Shown here: one piece after another, positions 25,237 to 34,600 of the stretch | Layout: the number at the start of each line of letters is the position of its first letter | Numbering within the stretch: the stretch's first letter is position 1 | NCBI GenBank assembly: GCA_963665265.2 | Contig: CAXXHQ010000001.1 | Span: 372,001 to 436,000, forward strand | DNA from: CAXXHQ01 sp963665265 | GTDB lineage: Bacteria > Planctomycetota > Planctomycetia > Pirellulales > Thermoguttaceae | Direction: 5' to 3' | Length of the DNA: 64,000 nucleotides | Made by a program: the position numbers and the translations under genes | Notes under the pieces: generated by a model | What the model saw: only the letters and a program-made list of their open reading frames with translations | Told to the model about the DNA's origin: nothing | Databases searched by the model: none

Positions 25237-26541
25237 TTAGGCGGCTTGGGAAGCGCGACGACGCGATTCGAGTTGCACCGAGGCGTCCATCGCCGGCAGT
25301 TCGGCCAAGCGAGCGTTGAGCAAATGGATCGCGGCGGCAAGACTGTTCACCGTCTGCTCGAAATGCTTCGCGCCGGCCAAGGCGTTTAAGTTGCGATTCA
25401 ACGCGTCTTCCAATCGCATCACGTCGCCGGCCGCTTCGACCGCCCCGCGAATCACTTCGACTTGGTGCGTGACCGCCGACTGCACGCCGGTAAGCGTTTG
25501 CGCGGCTTGCGATTGAGTTTGCAGGAATCGCTCCCAATTTTGCCGAGTCTGCTGCATAGCGTTCTGCTCAATCGCCGCCAATTGCTGCGCGTGCTGCTGC
25601 ATCCCTTCGCGAAGAGCGACGCTCATCGAACCTTCCAATCGAGCCCCGGTCGCTTGAGTCATTTTGCCCCAACTCTCCTCGGCGGCGGCCAACGCGCTCT
25701 GCCAAAGCGAGACTTGTTTTTGCGTCATCTGCTCGCTGAGATGCATGAGCGCTTCGGTCATGCGACGCATGGCGTCGAGTTGCCCCTGCGGATTGTTCGG
25801 CACGGATTCAAACCGGCCGGAAAGCTCTTCGGTGACGCGTTCGTCAATGCGGAAAAGCAACGCGGTCGCAAGACGATCGGCGTAAAAATGTACGAACATC
25901 AACGCCATCGAAAGAGTAAGCGCCAAAGCGGTGGTGTCAAACTTGAGGCCCAAGCCTTTGAGAACCTCCATCATCGACTGCTCGGCGTTCCCCGAGTTCA
26001 GACTGTTCAAGGCCATCGTGATGCCGATGACCGTGCCTAAGAAGCCAAGGATCGGAATGGCCCAAACAATGACGCGGAAGAGGGCGAAACCGGCGTTGAC
26101 GCGCTCAGCGTCGGCGTCGGATAAAAATTTCAATTCGTCGTCCAGACCTTCCGCGGTTCCACGTCGGCGGACCACGTCTAGGGCGGCGATGAGCCGACCT
26201 ACGAACATGCCCGATTGCCGAGACTCGGGAAGTCGTTTGAGCGCGGCGAGGAGATCGGCCGCCCCGGCCGTCGAAGCGTCGCCGAGCAATTCGCTCCAGG
26301 GCGAACGCGAAATCATCGCGCGTTCGCCGAGGAATTCAAACATCTTAATTAGCAACGCCGCCATGCCCACGGCGAACAGACCGGTCAACATATACTCGAC
26401 CGGATGGTGCGTGAAGTAACGCTTAACGATCTCGACGTTCAGCGGTCCGTAAAAAACGAGGCCGTAGAAGAGGGCGAAACCGATTGATCCCCACAGGATC
26501 GGCGAACGGCTGATGAATTCGAAAACGCCTTGCCGTTTCAT
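25237..26541 (-). CDS. MotA/TolQ/ExbB-family proton channel protein
   Basis: A 434-residue protein with membrane helices at about 18-33, 48-67, 150-180 and 195-225. The family core is IVWAIPILGFLGTVIGITMA and DTTALALTLSMALMFVHF. MotA/TolQ/ExbB proteins form pentameric proton channels that power a partner dimer (ExbD/TolR/MotB). An extra C-terminal helical part of about 200 residues, rich in Gln and Ala (MQQHAQQLAAIEQNAMQQ), extends into the cytoplasm. It is the first gene of a three-gene unit with two ExbD-like proteins. The overall design recalls flagellar stators and ZorA, but the partners lack a peptidoglycan-binding OmpA domain. Confidence 0.85.
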   Translation of the reverse strand: MKRQGVFEFISRSPILWGSIGFALFYGLVFYGPLNVEIVKRYFTHHPVEYMLTGLFAVGMAALLIKMFEFLGERAMISRSPWSELLGDASTAGAADLLAALKRLPESRQSGMFVGRLIAALDVVRRRGTAEGLDDELKFLSDADAERVNAGFALFRVIVWAIPILGFLGTVIGITMALNSLNSGNAEQSMMEVLKGLGLKFDTTALALTLSMALMFVHFYADRLATALLFRIDERVTEELSGRFESVPNNPQGQLDAMRRMTEALMHLSEQMTQKQVSLWQSALAAAEESWGKMTQATGARLEGSMSVALREGMQQHAQQLAAIEQNAMQQTRQNWERFLQTQSQAAQTLTGVQSAVTHQVEVIRGAVEAAGDVMRLEDALNRNLNALAGAKHFEQTVNSLAAAIHLLNARLAELPAMDASVQLESRRRASQAA

Positions 26542-26739
26542 TTATGAAACTCCTATTTACGACGCACGTTCGGAGCGCGATCCGAGCGGCGGCCGTGATT
26601 ATTTCTTGCCCAACTCACGCCGTTTGACAATTGCCGCGATATCATCGAGATATGAGCGTTTGTGGCAATATCAATTCACAGGAAGAGGCCGATGGCTTCC
26701 GTAGAATGCCGCTAAAATCGACGGAATCGGCAAGGATTA

Positions 26740-27041
26740 TAAATATTAGCGCGGAGAAGAGTTAAAACAGCGAATCTACGCAAACCTTTATGGAGCGTAA
26801 GAAATAACGTTCTTTCATTCTTCAGAAATGGCGCGAAGCGCGTGCGAAAAACGTGCAAAAGCCGGGGAAAGTGCACATCGCACAAAAATCGTCCCTTCGG
26901 CAAAGATTGCCAAAGTGACCGGCAGAAATTACCGATTATTTCAATGTCGCAAGTTCAAGCGGCATCAAGAATACATGTGACGTTCCCAGGGGGGGAAACA
27001 GTCCGGCGCAGACGTCGAGGTCGCCCGGACTGTTGTTTTTT
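26740..27041 (+). ncRNA. Candidate small RNA ending in a Rho-independent terminator
   Basis: The only support is a strong terminator (26998-27041) facing away from about 250 bases with no credible reading frame, plus local pairings (for example GCGCGAAGCGCG near 26832). An AT-rich TATAAATAT near 26738 could be a -10. I could not match it to 6S, tmRNA, SRP or RNase P RNA. The 5' end is a guess. Confidence 0.3.
26998..27041 (+). terminator. Rho-independent terminator
   Basis: ACAGTCCGG (26998-27006) pairs with CCGGACTGT (27025-27033); the loop starts CGCAGACGTCGAGG. It is followed by TGTTTTTTC. Confidence 0.8.
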
Positions 27042-27145
27042 CTTGAGGGCGAAAAGGCGAGATTTTGATCGCGGAACGATTCATGGCCATTCCAGACTCA
27101 AAAAGCCTCGAAAAACAAAAAAGATTGCGGAAGTATCGCATACTC

Positions 27146-27203
27146 CGGCATAAATGCCGAAGCTAAGACGGCCTGAAGGCCGTGAAGCGGCATGAATGCC
27201 GCT
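27146..27203. repeat. Three small palindromes in a row
   Basis: CGGCATAAATGCCG (27146-27159), ACGGCCTGAAGGCCGT (27168-27183) and AGCGGCATGAATGCCGCT (27186-27203). Each is a short hairpin; together they look like variants of one dispersed element. Confidence 0.7.
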
Positions 27204-27302
27204 CAAAACCGATTTTACAAAACGGCGTAATATGCGCAAGCAGCGGCGTAAACTCGCAGGCGTGAAACCGAAATCTGTAACTTATAACGTGGGCTATCTC
27301 GC

Positions 27303-27848
27303 TCAGGAGATTAACTCCCAAGCGACGCACCGAAGAACTTGATGCTCCGGATGAACTAAATTATCGCGCCACTGCTCAATTCGGCTTCCCAACCGAATCT
27401 TCAAGACACGTTTGCCAATCGCCTCAAACGCCTCAATCAGCGGATCAAGACATATCTTTGCCGGATTATGCTCAAAACCAATCATAAAAAGGCACTTACG
27501 CTCAAATCCAGATAAGGACTTAAGCTTCAGTGCATCCCCAAGCAAACTGGTATTTCCTGGATAGGGATGCAATAAGTTGACGCTCCAGTTCTCCGCTTCT
27601 CGCGCATTATCTCCAAAAGGGCGAACGATCTTAAATTCAACAGCCCACTTCTTCTGAATATCTAAATCCGGAGTGCGTTTTGTTTGAGCGGATATCCCCT
27701 TCTCGGTCAGGCGTTTTGCAATCTCCTTGACGAGTTGCGGTTCGCCAAAAGGTCCAATTCCTGGATGAAAAGATTTGTGAACAGGCTCTTCTAAATCAAA
27801 TTCTTTGAGCAAGTCCGCAATGATAGCAGTGATCTTTTCAACGTTCAT
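27303..27848 (-). CDS. Possible PD-(D/E)XK nuclease-like protein
   Basis: A 181-residue protein. The centre reads TKRTPDLDIQKKWAVEFKIV: PD, ten or so residues, then E-F-K fits the PD-(D/E)XK nuclease core, with the loop before it and the strand after it (CLFMIGFEH) in the expected order. The N-terminal helices (ITAIIADLLKEFDL) also fit. No partner methylase or integrase is near. It is transcribed just downstream of queD (33 bp). A restriction or repair role is possible but unproved. Confidence 0.5.
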   Translation of the reverse strand: MNVEKITAIIADLLKEFDLEEPVHKSFHPGIGPFGEPQLVKEIAKRLTEKGISAQTKRTPDLDIQKKWAVEFKIVRPFGDNAREAENWSVNLLHPYPGNTSLLGDALKLKSLSGFERKCLFMIGFEHNPAKICLDPLIEAFEAIGKRVLKIRLGSRIEQWRDNLVHPEHQVLRCVAWELIS

Positions 27849-27881
27849 TATGTAGCAATTTTCAAGAATACAACGACGCGT

Positions 27882-28283
27882 CTACGGGCAGTAGGTGGCG
27901 CAGCAGTTCGGCGTTTCCCAAAGGCGAACTTCGACGATCGGAATACCTTGTTCGCGGGCGACGTCGGCAATCAACTTGGCGATGTTCTCTGCCGTCGGGT
28001 TGGCGTCGATCAGAAAGACCGGCTCGCCTTGCTCTTGCAAAACAGGCACGATCGGGTCATCGCGGTGCAAGACCATCCGGTGATCCAAGTTCTCGTCGAT
28101 CCACCGATTCACGACCTTCTTTATGTCGCCGAAATCGATCACCATGCCGCGCTCGTCGAGTCCAGGCGTTTCGATGGTAATAACGACATGGCCGTTGTGG
28201 CCGTGAAGATGGCGGCACTTTCCGTCGTAGTTCAGAAGACGGTGTCCGTAACAGAAATCGATTTCGCGAGAGACTTTGAACAT
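27882..28283 (-). CDS. queD: 6-carboxy-5,6,7,8-tetrahydropterin synthase QueD
   Basis: A 133-residue member of the 6-pyruvoyl-tetrahydropterin synthase fold. Zinc-binding histidines lie in CYGHRLL and CRHLHGHNGHV; MVIDFGDIKKVV and LDHRMVL follow, with catalytic Asp-His; the C-terminus has the substrate Glu in VRLWETPN. It converts 7,8-dihydroneopterin triphosphate to carboxytetrahydropterin, the first committed step to queuosine. The frame opens at TTG 28319, but ATG 28283 (MFKVSREIDF) matches the family start. queC lies about 1.7 kb upstream on the same strand, separated by a protease gene. Confidence 0.93.
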   Translation of the reverse strand: MFKVSREIDFCYGHRLLNYDGKCRHLHGHNGHVVITIETPGLDERGMVIDFGDIKKVVNRWIDENLDHRMVLHRDDPIVPVLQEQGEPVFLIDANPTAENIAKLIADVAREQGIPIVEVRLWETPNCCATYCP

Positions 28284-28484
28284 TGTAGGAAACAAGCGGC
28301 GGGAGTAATGGATCGTCAAATGGCGGGACTCGGTACGCTCTGCCCGTCCTTCGGATTACAATACGAGAATACCCTATTATACCATAAGCGTTCCCCGAAA
28401 TCATTGTGCGATTAGTCGCAAAATTACCAAGGAATAGGGTGATTTCCGCGGCAGGTCAGGCGGAGTAAACCTAAGGCGCACAAA

Positions 28485-29777
28485 CTACTTTTCCATTACA
28501 GCCTCGATGAATTTCTGTGGATTTATTATTTTGCAATTGTTCGATTTGTCGTTCAAATTGGTTATCGAGCAGGTTTTCGCCAGCGTATCCCAAAAAACGG
28601 CGGGCGTTATATCGGGGTTAACTTGGCAAGCCAGAACATACAAGCCGGCGATATAGGGGATAGTCCAACTCGGTCCGCCTTGCCAGTAAAAGACGTAATC
28701 TTCATTTCCGGTGGGGCTGGCCGTACATCGGGAATCCATCGGCACAAGTATAACGTTCTGAGAATAAACGGCGATCCGATTTTGAGCGCATGTAAAAAGG
28801 TTTGGAATATAAGAAGACGGATCTTCTGGGTTTTTTAGCAACTCGCGTCCAAGACCGAACAATCTAGCCGGATAATTTTTCATATCAACGGATTCAGGGC
28901 CGAAATAATTATCTCCTCCCACGTAGATGACGAAAATCCCCGCTTCTTTCGCCTTTTTCATGGCTTCATCGACCTGTTCGTAATCCTCCATTTCCGGACC
29001 TAAACCTAAGGACATGGAAACCGCTCGAATACGATTCCGTTGATTTAATTGGCTATTGATCTTCACGATCCGGTTGATTGATTCGGCGACCGAGGCCAAT
29101 TTTTCAACCGTTTCTCCGCCGACGAACTTGCAATGAAACTGGGCGATAAAATACAAGTCCGCCTCTGGCGCCACTCCTACGTTCTTACCGACGGCTATTG
29201 AAGCCACGGCCGGGCCGTGCATGCTCGCTTCTTTTGCGGTCTCGCTCCAATGAATTTCTTCATAAAGTTTTAGTCGTTCTTTGTATTCTATATGGTCGAC
29301 CAATAACGATTGATCGATTATGGCGATACCGACTCCCTTGCCCGTTACGCCCTTTTCATGCAACGCTCGAACGCCTAACCCCGGATTCTTGCCGATATCC
29401 ATGATCTTCGCCGGATCAAATCCGTCAGGCAATTCTTTCGGCCATGTAGTTTTGTCGTCAAACGTCGCAAACGACAAATCGGCAAGTCGATTCTTGAGAT
29501 CGAACGAACTTAGATTTCTCGATCGAACGTCGATATCGTGTCCCTTGTACGGTGGCTGGTCATGCTTCGGCCAAGAGGAGAAGGAGCTCACCCTTTCCGA
29601 GTAGTCCACAGGAATAGGCCGACGAACAATCTCAAGCTTCCCGTCGGCCGATAGAGTCGTGATATATTTAATTTCCGGAGGCGCTACGGCAAAGAGGCTT
29701 GAAAAAAAACAAATTCCGGATGCGATTCCCAAAATCCCGACCGTAATACATCCAATCCAAAACCGTCGATAATGCAT
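28485..29777 (-). CDS. Membrane-anchored subtilisin-like (S8) serine protease
   Basis: A 430-residue divergent subtilase. An N-terminal membrane helix (about 7-30) exports and anchors it. The catalytic triad can be placed: Asp155 in GVGIAIIDQSLLVDH, His187 in ASMHGPAVASIAVG and Ser370 in QGGPSWTIPYIAG, where normal members have GTSMAxP. The strand before Asn (VSMSLGLG, VIYVGGDN) is kept. Four or more cysteines in the second half may form disulfides. It interrupts the queC-queD pair and probably acts on envelope or external proteins. Lower GC and its odd position hint at later insertion. Confidence 0.85.
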   Translation of the reverse strand: MHYRRFWIGCITVGILGIASGICFFSSLFAVAPPEIKYITTLSADGKLEIVRRPIPVDYSERVSSFSSWPKHDQPPYKGHDIDVRSRNLSSFDLKNRLADLSFATFDDKTTWPKELPDGFDPAKIMDIGKNPGLGVRALHEKGVTGKGVGIAIIDQSLLVDHIEYKERLKLYEEIHWSETAKEASMHGPAVASIAVGKNVGVAPEADLYFIAQFHCKFVGGETVEKLASVAESINRIVKINSQLNQRNRIRAVSMSLGLGPEMEDYEQVDEAMKKAKEAGIFVIYVGGDNYFGPESVDMKNYPARLFGLGRELLKNPEDPSSYIPNLFTCAQNRIAVYSQNVILVPMDSRCTASPTGNEDYVFYWQGGPSWTIPYIAGLYVLACQVNPDITPAVFWDTLAKTCSITNLNDKSNNCKIINPQKFIEAVMEK

Positions 29778-30025
29778 GGATTTCTTCCTTAGTTCGGGAG
29801 ACTATGCCTGAAGCGCGATTGGCCGGAATTGAAAATGACGACGTACTTTGGAGGAACTTAATTTAAAGAAGATCGCATCGCCCTTAAGGAGTACGCCAAT
29901 ATAGAAGAGCGTAACCTAAAGGCGACAGGTTTGCCAGTCCCCGGTCGCAAAGCGTAACGACGGCCATTCTTCGCGAGGGGCGATGCTTCGTGCGCGCGAC
30001 TGCCGGTCCGCCGCGCCCGAAATAT

Positions 30026-30691
30026 TTACTCGGCGTATTTGGCGGGGTCGACGATCTCGGCCTCGCGGAAAGCGGCCTGCCGTTCGGCGCATTTGTTGCA
30101 CCGGCCGCAGTGCAAACCCGTTTTCGGAGAAATGCACGAAAGAGTAAGCTCCAAAGGCAAATCGCCGGCGTAGGAACGCAAGGCCTCGGCCTTGGTCACC
30201 TCGTCGAACGGACGGAGGATTCGCACCGGGCGGGCGCCGGAAAGGGCGACGATCGCCTCGATATGCTCGAAAAATTCGTCCGTGGCGTCGGCAAAAGGGT
30301 TCGAGCGGAGAACGGCCAACGCCAATTCTTCAACTCCATGCAGTTGACACCACAACGCGCTTTTAACGGTCAGCAAGGCGTTTCGGCCAGGAAGATAGAC
30401 CGCCTCGTCGGGCGAGTCGGCGTCCGGAACGTTGCGGCCGCGAACGCTCCAATGGTCTTCGTACATATCTTTGGCCGGCAGGTCGAGAATGACGAGCTGC
30501 TCCAGCCGGTCGCAAGCGACGGCGATCAAAAAAGCCTTAACGGCCCAGAGTTCGTCGCGTTCCCAATGCAGACCGGAGCGAACGTAAATCGGCAAAACGA
30601 CGCGTCCTTCGGCAAGAAATCGGCCAAGAAGTAGCGCGCTATCAAGCCCGCCGCTGAGGAGCAAGGCGATCGGTCGTTGAAAGTCGTTCAT
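30026..30691 (-). CDS. queC: 7-cyano-7-deazaguanine synthase QueC
   Basis: A 221-residue N-type ATP pyrophosphatase-like enzyme that makes preQ0 from carboxydeazaguanine, ammonia and ATP. The P-loop is ALLLSGGLDSALLL, and the C-terminal zinc site is built from CISPKTGLHCGRCNKCAE (four Cys). YLPGRNALL is the usual central motif, seen in QueC as VPGRN. ATGs at 30721 and 30703 are also in frame; 30691 matches the family N-terminus. It works with queD; queE and queF are not in the window. Confidence 0.92.
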   Translation of the reverse strand: MNDFQRPIALLLSGGLDSALLLGRFLAEGRVVLPIYVRSGLHWERDELWAVKAFLIAVACDRLEQLVILDLPAKDMYEDHWSVRGRNVPDADSPDEAVYLPGRNALLTVKSALWCQLHGVEELALAVLRSNPFADATDEFFEHIEAIVALSGARPVRILRPFDEVTKAEALRSYAGDLPLELTLSCISPKTGLHCGRCNKCAERQAAFREAEIVDPAKYAE

Positions 30692-30763
30692 GTTTGCTTG
30701 CATTGAATGAGATGGCGGCATGCGTTTTTTTCATTGTAGAATTCCGCTACGCAAACGGAAAGC

Positions 30764-30797
30764 GGCCTATGCCCTGTCCCCTATGCCCTCATCCCTA
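30764..30797. repeat. TAGGG array in reverse orientation
   Basis: Plus strand reads CCTATGCCCTGTCCCCTATG and CCCTCATCCCTAC. It is the only array in the window lying in the CCCTA orientation. Confidence 0.75.
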
Positions 30798-30852
30798 CTT
30801 TTATCCCCCCATAAAATACGCATGAAGCGATGCGATTTCGATAAAAAAATAC

Positions 30853-30882
30853 TTGCATCGATTAGGGGCGATGTGATAGCAT
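30853..30882 (+). promoter_or_regulatory. Candidate promoter of the hydrogenase-type operon
   Basis: TTGCAT (30853-30858) and TAGCAT (30877-30882) with 18 bases between. It lies about 175 bases before the first gene, leaving a long leader. Confidence 0.35.
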
Positions 30883-31057
30883 GCCACGGTGCGCTCCATT
30901 CATCTTGGAAGATCGCCTCTCATTGATTCCAAGCGCACCCCTATCGCCGAACGGCGAATTTCAGTTCGTCGCTCGACGCAAATAAATAATAGTAATCGAT
31001 AGCTTTTGTGAATATCCGTGAAGCGATGTTTACGCCTCTTTTCTCAAGGTTCCCATC

Positions 31058-31579
31058 ATGTCTATGACGACCGAGACGGGCCAATGCCCGGGGTGCGCGG
31101 AAGTGAGCGAAGAGCAACTTTTGGCGCAGCTCGACGACGTTCTACAAGAATACAAAGACCAGCCGGGAGCGTTGATTCCGACGCTTCAGATCGCGCAGGC
31201 CTTGTTCGGGTATTTGCCCGAGGCGGCTTTGAAGAAAATCAGCCTGGCCTTGAATAAATCTTACAGCGAAGTGGCTGGCGTGGTCAGCTTCTACTCGTTT
31301 TTCACCACCGTTCCGCGCGGCAAGCATCTTGTCCGCGTTTGCCTGGGAACGGCCTGCTACGTTCGCGGCGGGAAGGAAGTCCTGGCCGCCATTAAAGCGC
31401 AACTGCACGTTGAAGTCGGCGAAACGACCTCGGATCGGCAGTTTTCGCTCGACGTAGGACGTTGCTTCGGGGCGTGCGGATTGTCGCCGGTCATCATGAT
31501 CGACGACGACGTGCATCAGCGAATCAAGCCCGGCCGTATCGCCAAGATTCTGGAGCAATATCGCTCAGACGGGACGTAA
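31058..31579 (+). CDS. NuoE/HydC-like [2Fe-2S] subunit
   Basis: A 173-residue thioredoxin-like [2Fe-2S] protein, the small subunit of NADH-linked hydrogenases and complex I. Helical N-terminus ALIPTLQIAQALFGYLPE, then SYSEVAGVVSFYSFF. Cluster ligands are C-x4-C in VCLGTACYV and C-x3-C in GRCFGACGLSP. It passes electrons between the FMN subunit and the iron-sulfur chain. First of three genes, 81 bp before the HydB-like gene. It could be named hydC, hndA or nuoE by homology; the operon context favours the hydrogenase/transhydrogenase type. Confidence 0.93.
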   Translation: MSMTTETGQCPGCAEVSEEQLLAQLDDVLQEYKDQPGALIPTLQIAQALFGYLPEAALKKISLALNKSYSEVAGVVSFYSFFTTVPRGKHLVRVCLGTACYVRGGKEVLAAIKAQLHVEVGETTSDRQFSLDVGRCFGACGLSPVIMIDDDVHQRIKPGRIAKILEQYRSDGT

Positions 31580-31660
31580 TTCCGGACCGGCGGAGCAAGC
31601 GGCGCGCCTCGCATTACTCGAACACGGCTGACGAAAAAAATTCACGACAGCGGAGAAATC

Positions 31661-34600
31661 ATGACGTCGTTCATCGCTAATCCTCAAGAGTTGACCTCGC
31701 TTCGCGATCGATTACGGGAAGAAGAAGCGTCGCAATCGTCGCAGCGGAAAAAAATCCGCCTTTGCCTAGGGGCAAGTTGCATCGCCTCGGGCGCATTGCA
31801 GGTGAAGGCGGCCCTGGAACGAGAAATTGAAGCGAGAAACCTTCAAGAGCGGGCGACGATCGTCGGCACCGGCTGCTTGGGCCCCTGCTGCGGCGGCCCG
31901 GCGATCATCGTCGATCAAACGTTTTATGAAAACGTGAAACCGGAGGACGCCGTCGCGCTGATCGGCGATCATTTGGAAAAGGGAAAGATCGTCGAGCGAT
32001 TGACGCACAAACGTCCCGACGGCCGGGCCATTTCCAACGCGGCCGAGATGGACTTCTTCAAGCGGCAGACGAAAATCGCCTTGCGAAATTGCGGCATAAT
32101 CGATCCGCAGCGGATCGAGGATTACATAGCACGCGACGGCTACGCAGCGCTGTCGGCCGCTCTCACGCAAAACGATCCGGAAAAGACGATCGAGACGATT
32201 CGCGCGTCCGGCCTGCGCGGTCGAGGCGGAGCCGGTTTCCCGACCTGGCGAAAATGGAAGGCGGCAAAGGACGCCGTCGGCGACGTAAAATACGTCGTTT
32301 GCAACGCCGACGAAGGAGATCCCGGCGCCTACATGGATCGTAGCGTCTTGGAAGGCGATCCGCACAGCGTAATTGAAGGAATGATGATCGCCGGACATGC
32401 CGTCGGCGCGCAGCGCGGTTTCATTTACGTGCGGGCCGAATACCCGCTAGCCGTCGAGCGATTAAAAATCGCCCTTTCGCTTGCCCGAGAAAGCGGGCTG
32501 CTTGGAAGAAATATCTTGAGTACAGGCTTCGATTTCGATTTGGAAATCCGCATGGGCTCCGGCGCTTTCGTCTGCGGCGAGGAGACGGCCTTGATGACGT
32601 CGATCGAAGGAAACCGCGGCGAGCCGCGACCGCGTCCCCCCTTCCCCGCCCAAAGCGGTTTATGGGGAAAGCCGACCGTCTTGAATAACGTCGAAACCTA
32701 CGCGAACGTGCCGGCAATCGCTTTGAACGGCGGCGCTTGGTACGCCTCGCTCGGCGCCGAAAAAAGCAAAGGAACGAAAGTTTTCGCCCTGGCCGGAGCC
32801 ATCAAAAACTCCGGGCTGGTCGAAGTGCCGATCGGCATGTCGCTCGGCGATCTGATTTACGATATCGGCGGTGGAACGATCAGCGGCAAGGAGTTCAAAG
32901 CGGCGCAGATCGGCGGTCCGTCTGGCGGCTGCATTCCCAAGCAGCATTTGAACGTCCCCTTGGATTACGAATCGCTCGCCGAACTAGGCGCGATCATGGG
33001 CTCGGGCGGCCTAATCGTAATGGACGAAGATAGCTGCATGGTGGACGTCGCGCGATACTTCCTCGAGTTCGTCCAAGAGGAATCTTGTGGAAAGTGCGTC
33101 CCCTGTCGGGTCGGCACTAAGCGAATGCTCGAAATCCTCGAGCGCATTTGCTCGGGCTACGGCGAAGAGAGCGACATCGAACGACTCATCGATTTGGGCG
33201 AAATGATTAAAGACGCCTCGCTTTGCGGGTTAGGTCAAACGGCCCCGAATCCGGTCCTCTCGACGATTCGCCACTTCGGCCAAGAATACATCGAACACAT
33301 TCGAGACAAACACTGCCGAGCCGGCGTTTGCGCGTCGCTCGTTTACGCTCCTTGCTCGAGCGCGTGCCCGGCCAATGTCGATATCCCCGGCTTCGTTTCG
33401 CTGGTCGCCGAGAAACGCTGCGCCGAGGCGCTCAAACTCCACCGCGAGCGGAATCCGTTCGCCGCGATTTGCTCGCGGGTTTGCTTCCATACGTGCGAGG
33501 ACAAATGCCGTCGGTCGACGCTCGACGCTCCGGTTTCAATTCGCGGCGTGAAGCGGTTCATGGTCGACCAAGAGATTACGATTCAACTCCCCGAAGTCCG
33601 CGAGAATCCGCAAAACGCGAAGAAGAAGATCGCCGTCATCGGCGCCGGCCCTGCGGGGTTGTCGTGCGCGTACTTTCTGGCGCGGCTCGGCTATCAGCCG
33701 AAAGTTTTTGAAGGCGAACAGCGGCCGGGCGGAATGCTTTCGCAGGCGATTCCGGCCTACCGGCTGCCGCGCGAGTTGGTCGCCCGCGAAGTCCGCATGA
33801 TCGAACAGATGGGCGTCGATATCGTAACCGGCGTTTGGCTGGGAAAAGATATCACGCTTAAGAAACTGCGGGCCGAGGGATACGACGCCGCTTTTTTGGG
33901 CGTGGGCGCGCCGTCGGGCGTCGCGCTAAATATGCCCGGCGAAGATGCGGAAGGAATTGTCGACGCGTTGAGCTTCCTGCGAACGTATAACATTCGCGGT
34001 TCGGCCCCGTTCGGCCAAAACGTGGTGGTGATCGGCGGCGGCAATTCGGCCATCGACGCGGCTCGAACGGCCTTACGACTCGGCGCCGAAAAGGTCACGG
34101 TCGTCTACCGACGCAGCCGCGAGGCCATGCCCGCCTATGAAGAAGAAATCGAAGAGGCGGAATTGGAAGGAGTCGAATTGAAGCTGCTCACCGCGCCGAC
34201 CGAAATCATGGTCGAGGACAAGCATGTGGTCGGCCTGAAGTGCATGCCGATGCGGCTCGGCGAGTTCGATCGGTCGGGTCGACGGCGGCCGGAGGAAAGC
34301 GGCGCGGCGTTCGTCATCAAGGCCGACCAGATTTTAGTCGCTATCGGCCAAGCGCTCGACTTACAGAAGATCTGCGGCGACGTGACGCTGGAAAAACGTG
34401 CGCAGAATTTCATTCAAATTAACCCGGTCAACGGCCAAACGTCGGAGAAGTGGATATTCTCGGGCGGCGACGCCGTGAGCGGTCCGTCGTCGGTCGTCGA
34501 AGCCGTGGCGGCGGGCGAGCGCGCGGCCGTCGGCATCGATCAATACTTGACCGGCGCGAATCACGCTTTTTGGCGAGAACCGATCGAAGTGAACACGTCG

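Larger units (their letters stand above)
26542..27302. other. Intergenic stretch with terminator and small palindromes
   Basis: 761 bases without an obvious protein gene. It holds a strong plus-strand terminator (26998-27041) that ends no known gene, so a small RNA may lie upstream (see separate entry). Three small palindromes follow at 27146-27203. TTGACA at 26624 on the plus strand has no well-spaced -10. Confidence 0.5.
30692..31057. other. Intergenic region between queC and the hydrogenase operon
   Basis: About 366 bases. It holds an inverted TAGGG array (30764-30797), a putative promoter (30853-30882) and an AT-rich leader. TTGTGAA at 31006-31012 resembles one half of a Rex site. Confidence 0.5.

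Noticed and set aside
21709..26541. Zorya-type anti-phage system (ZorA/ZorB)
   Set aside because: A MotA-like channel is present, but no partner has an OmpA-type peptidoglycan-binding domain and no ZorC/D/E-like gene is near.
31006..31012. Rex-like half site TTGTGAA upstream of the hydrogenase operon
   Set aside because: The second, inverted half is missing; only a direct GTGAA repeat follows. Not enough for a Rex operator.
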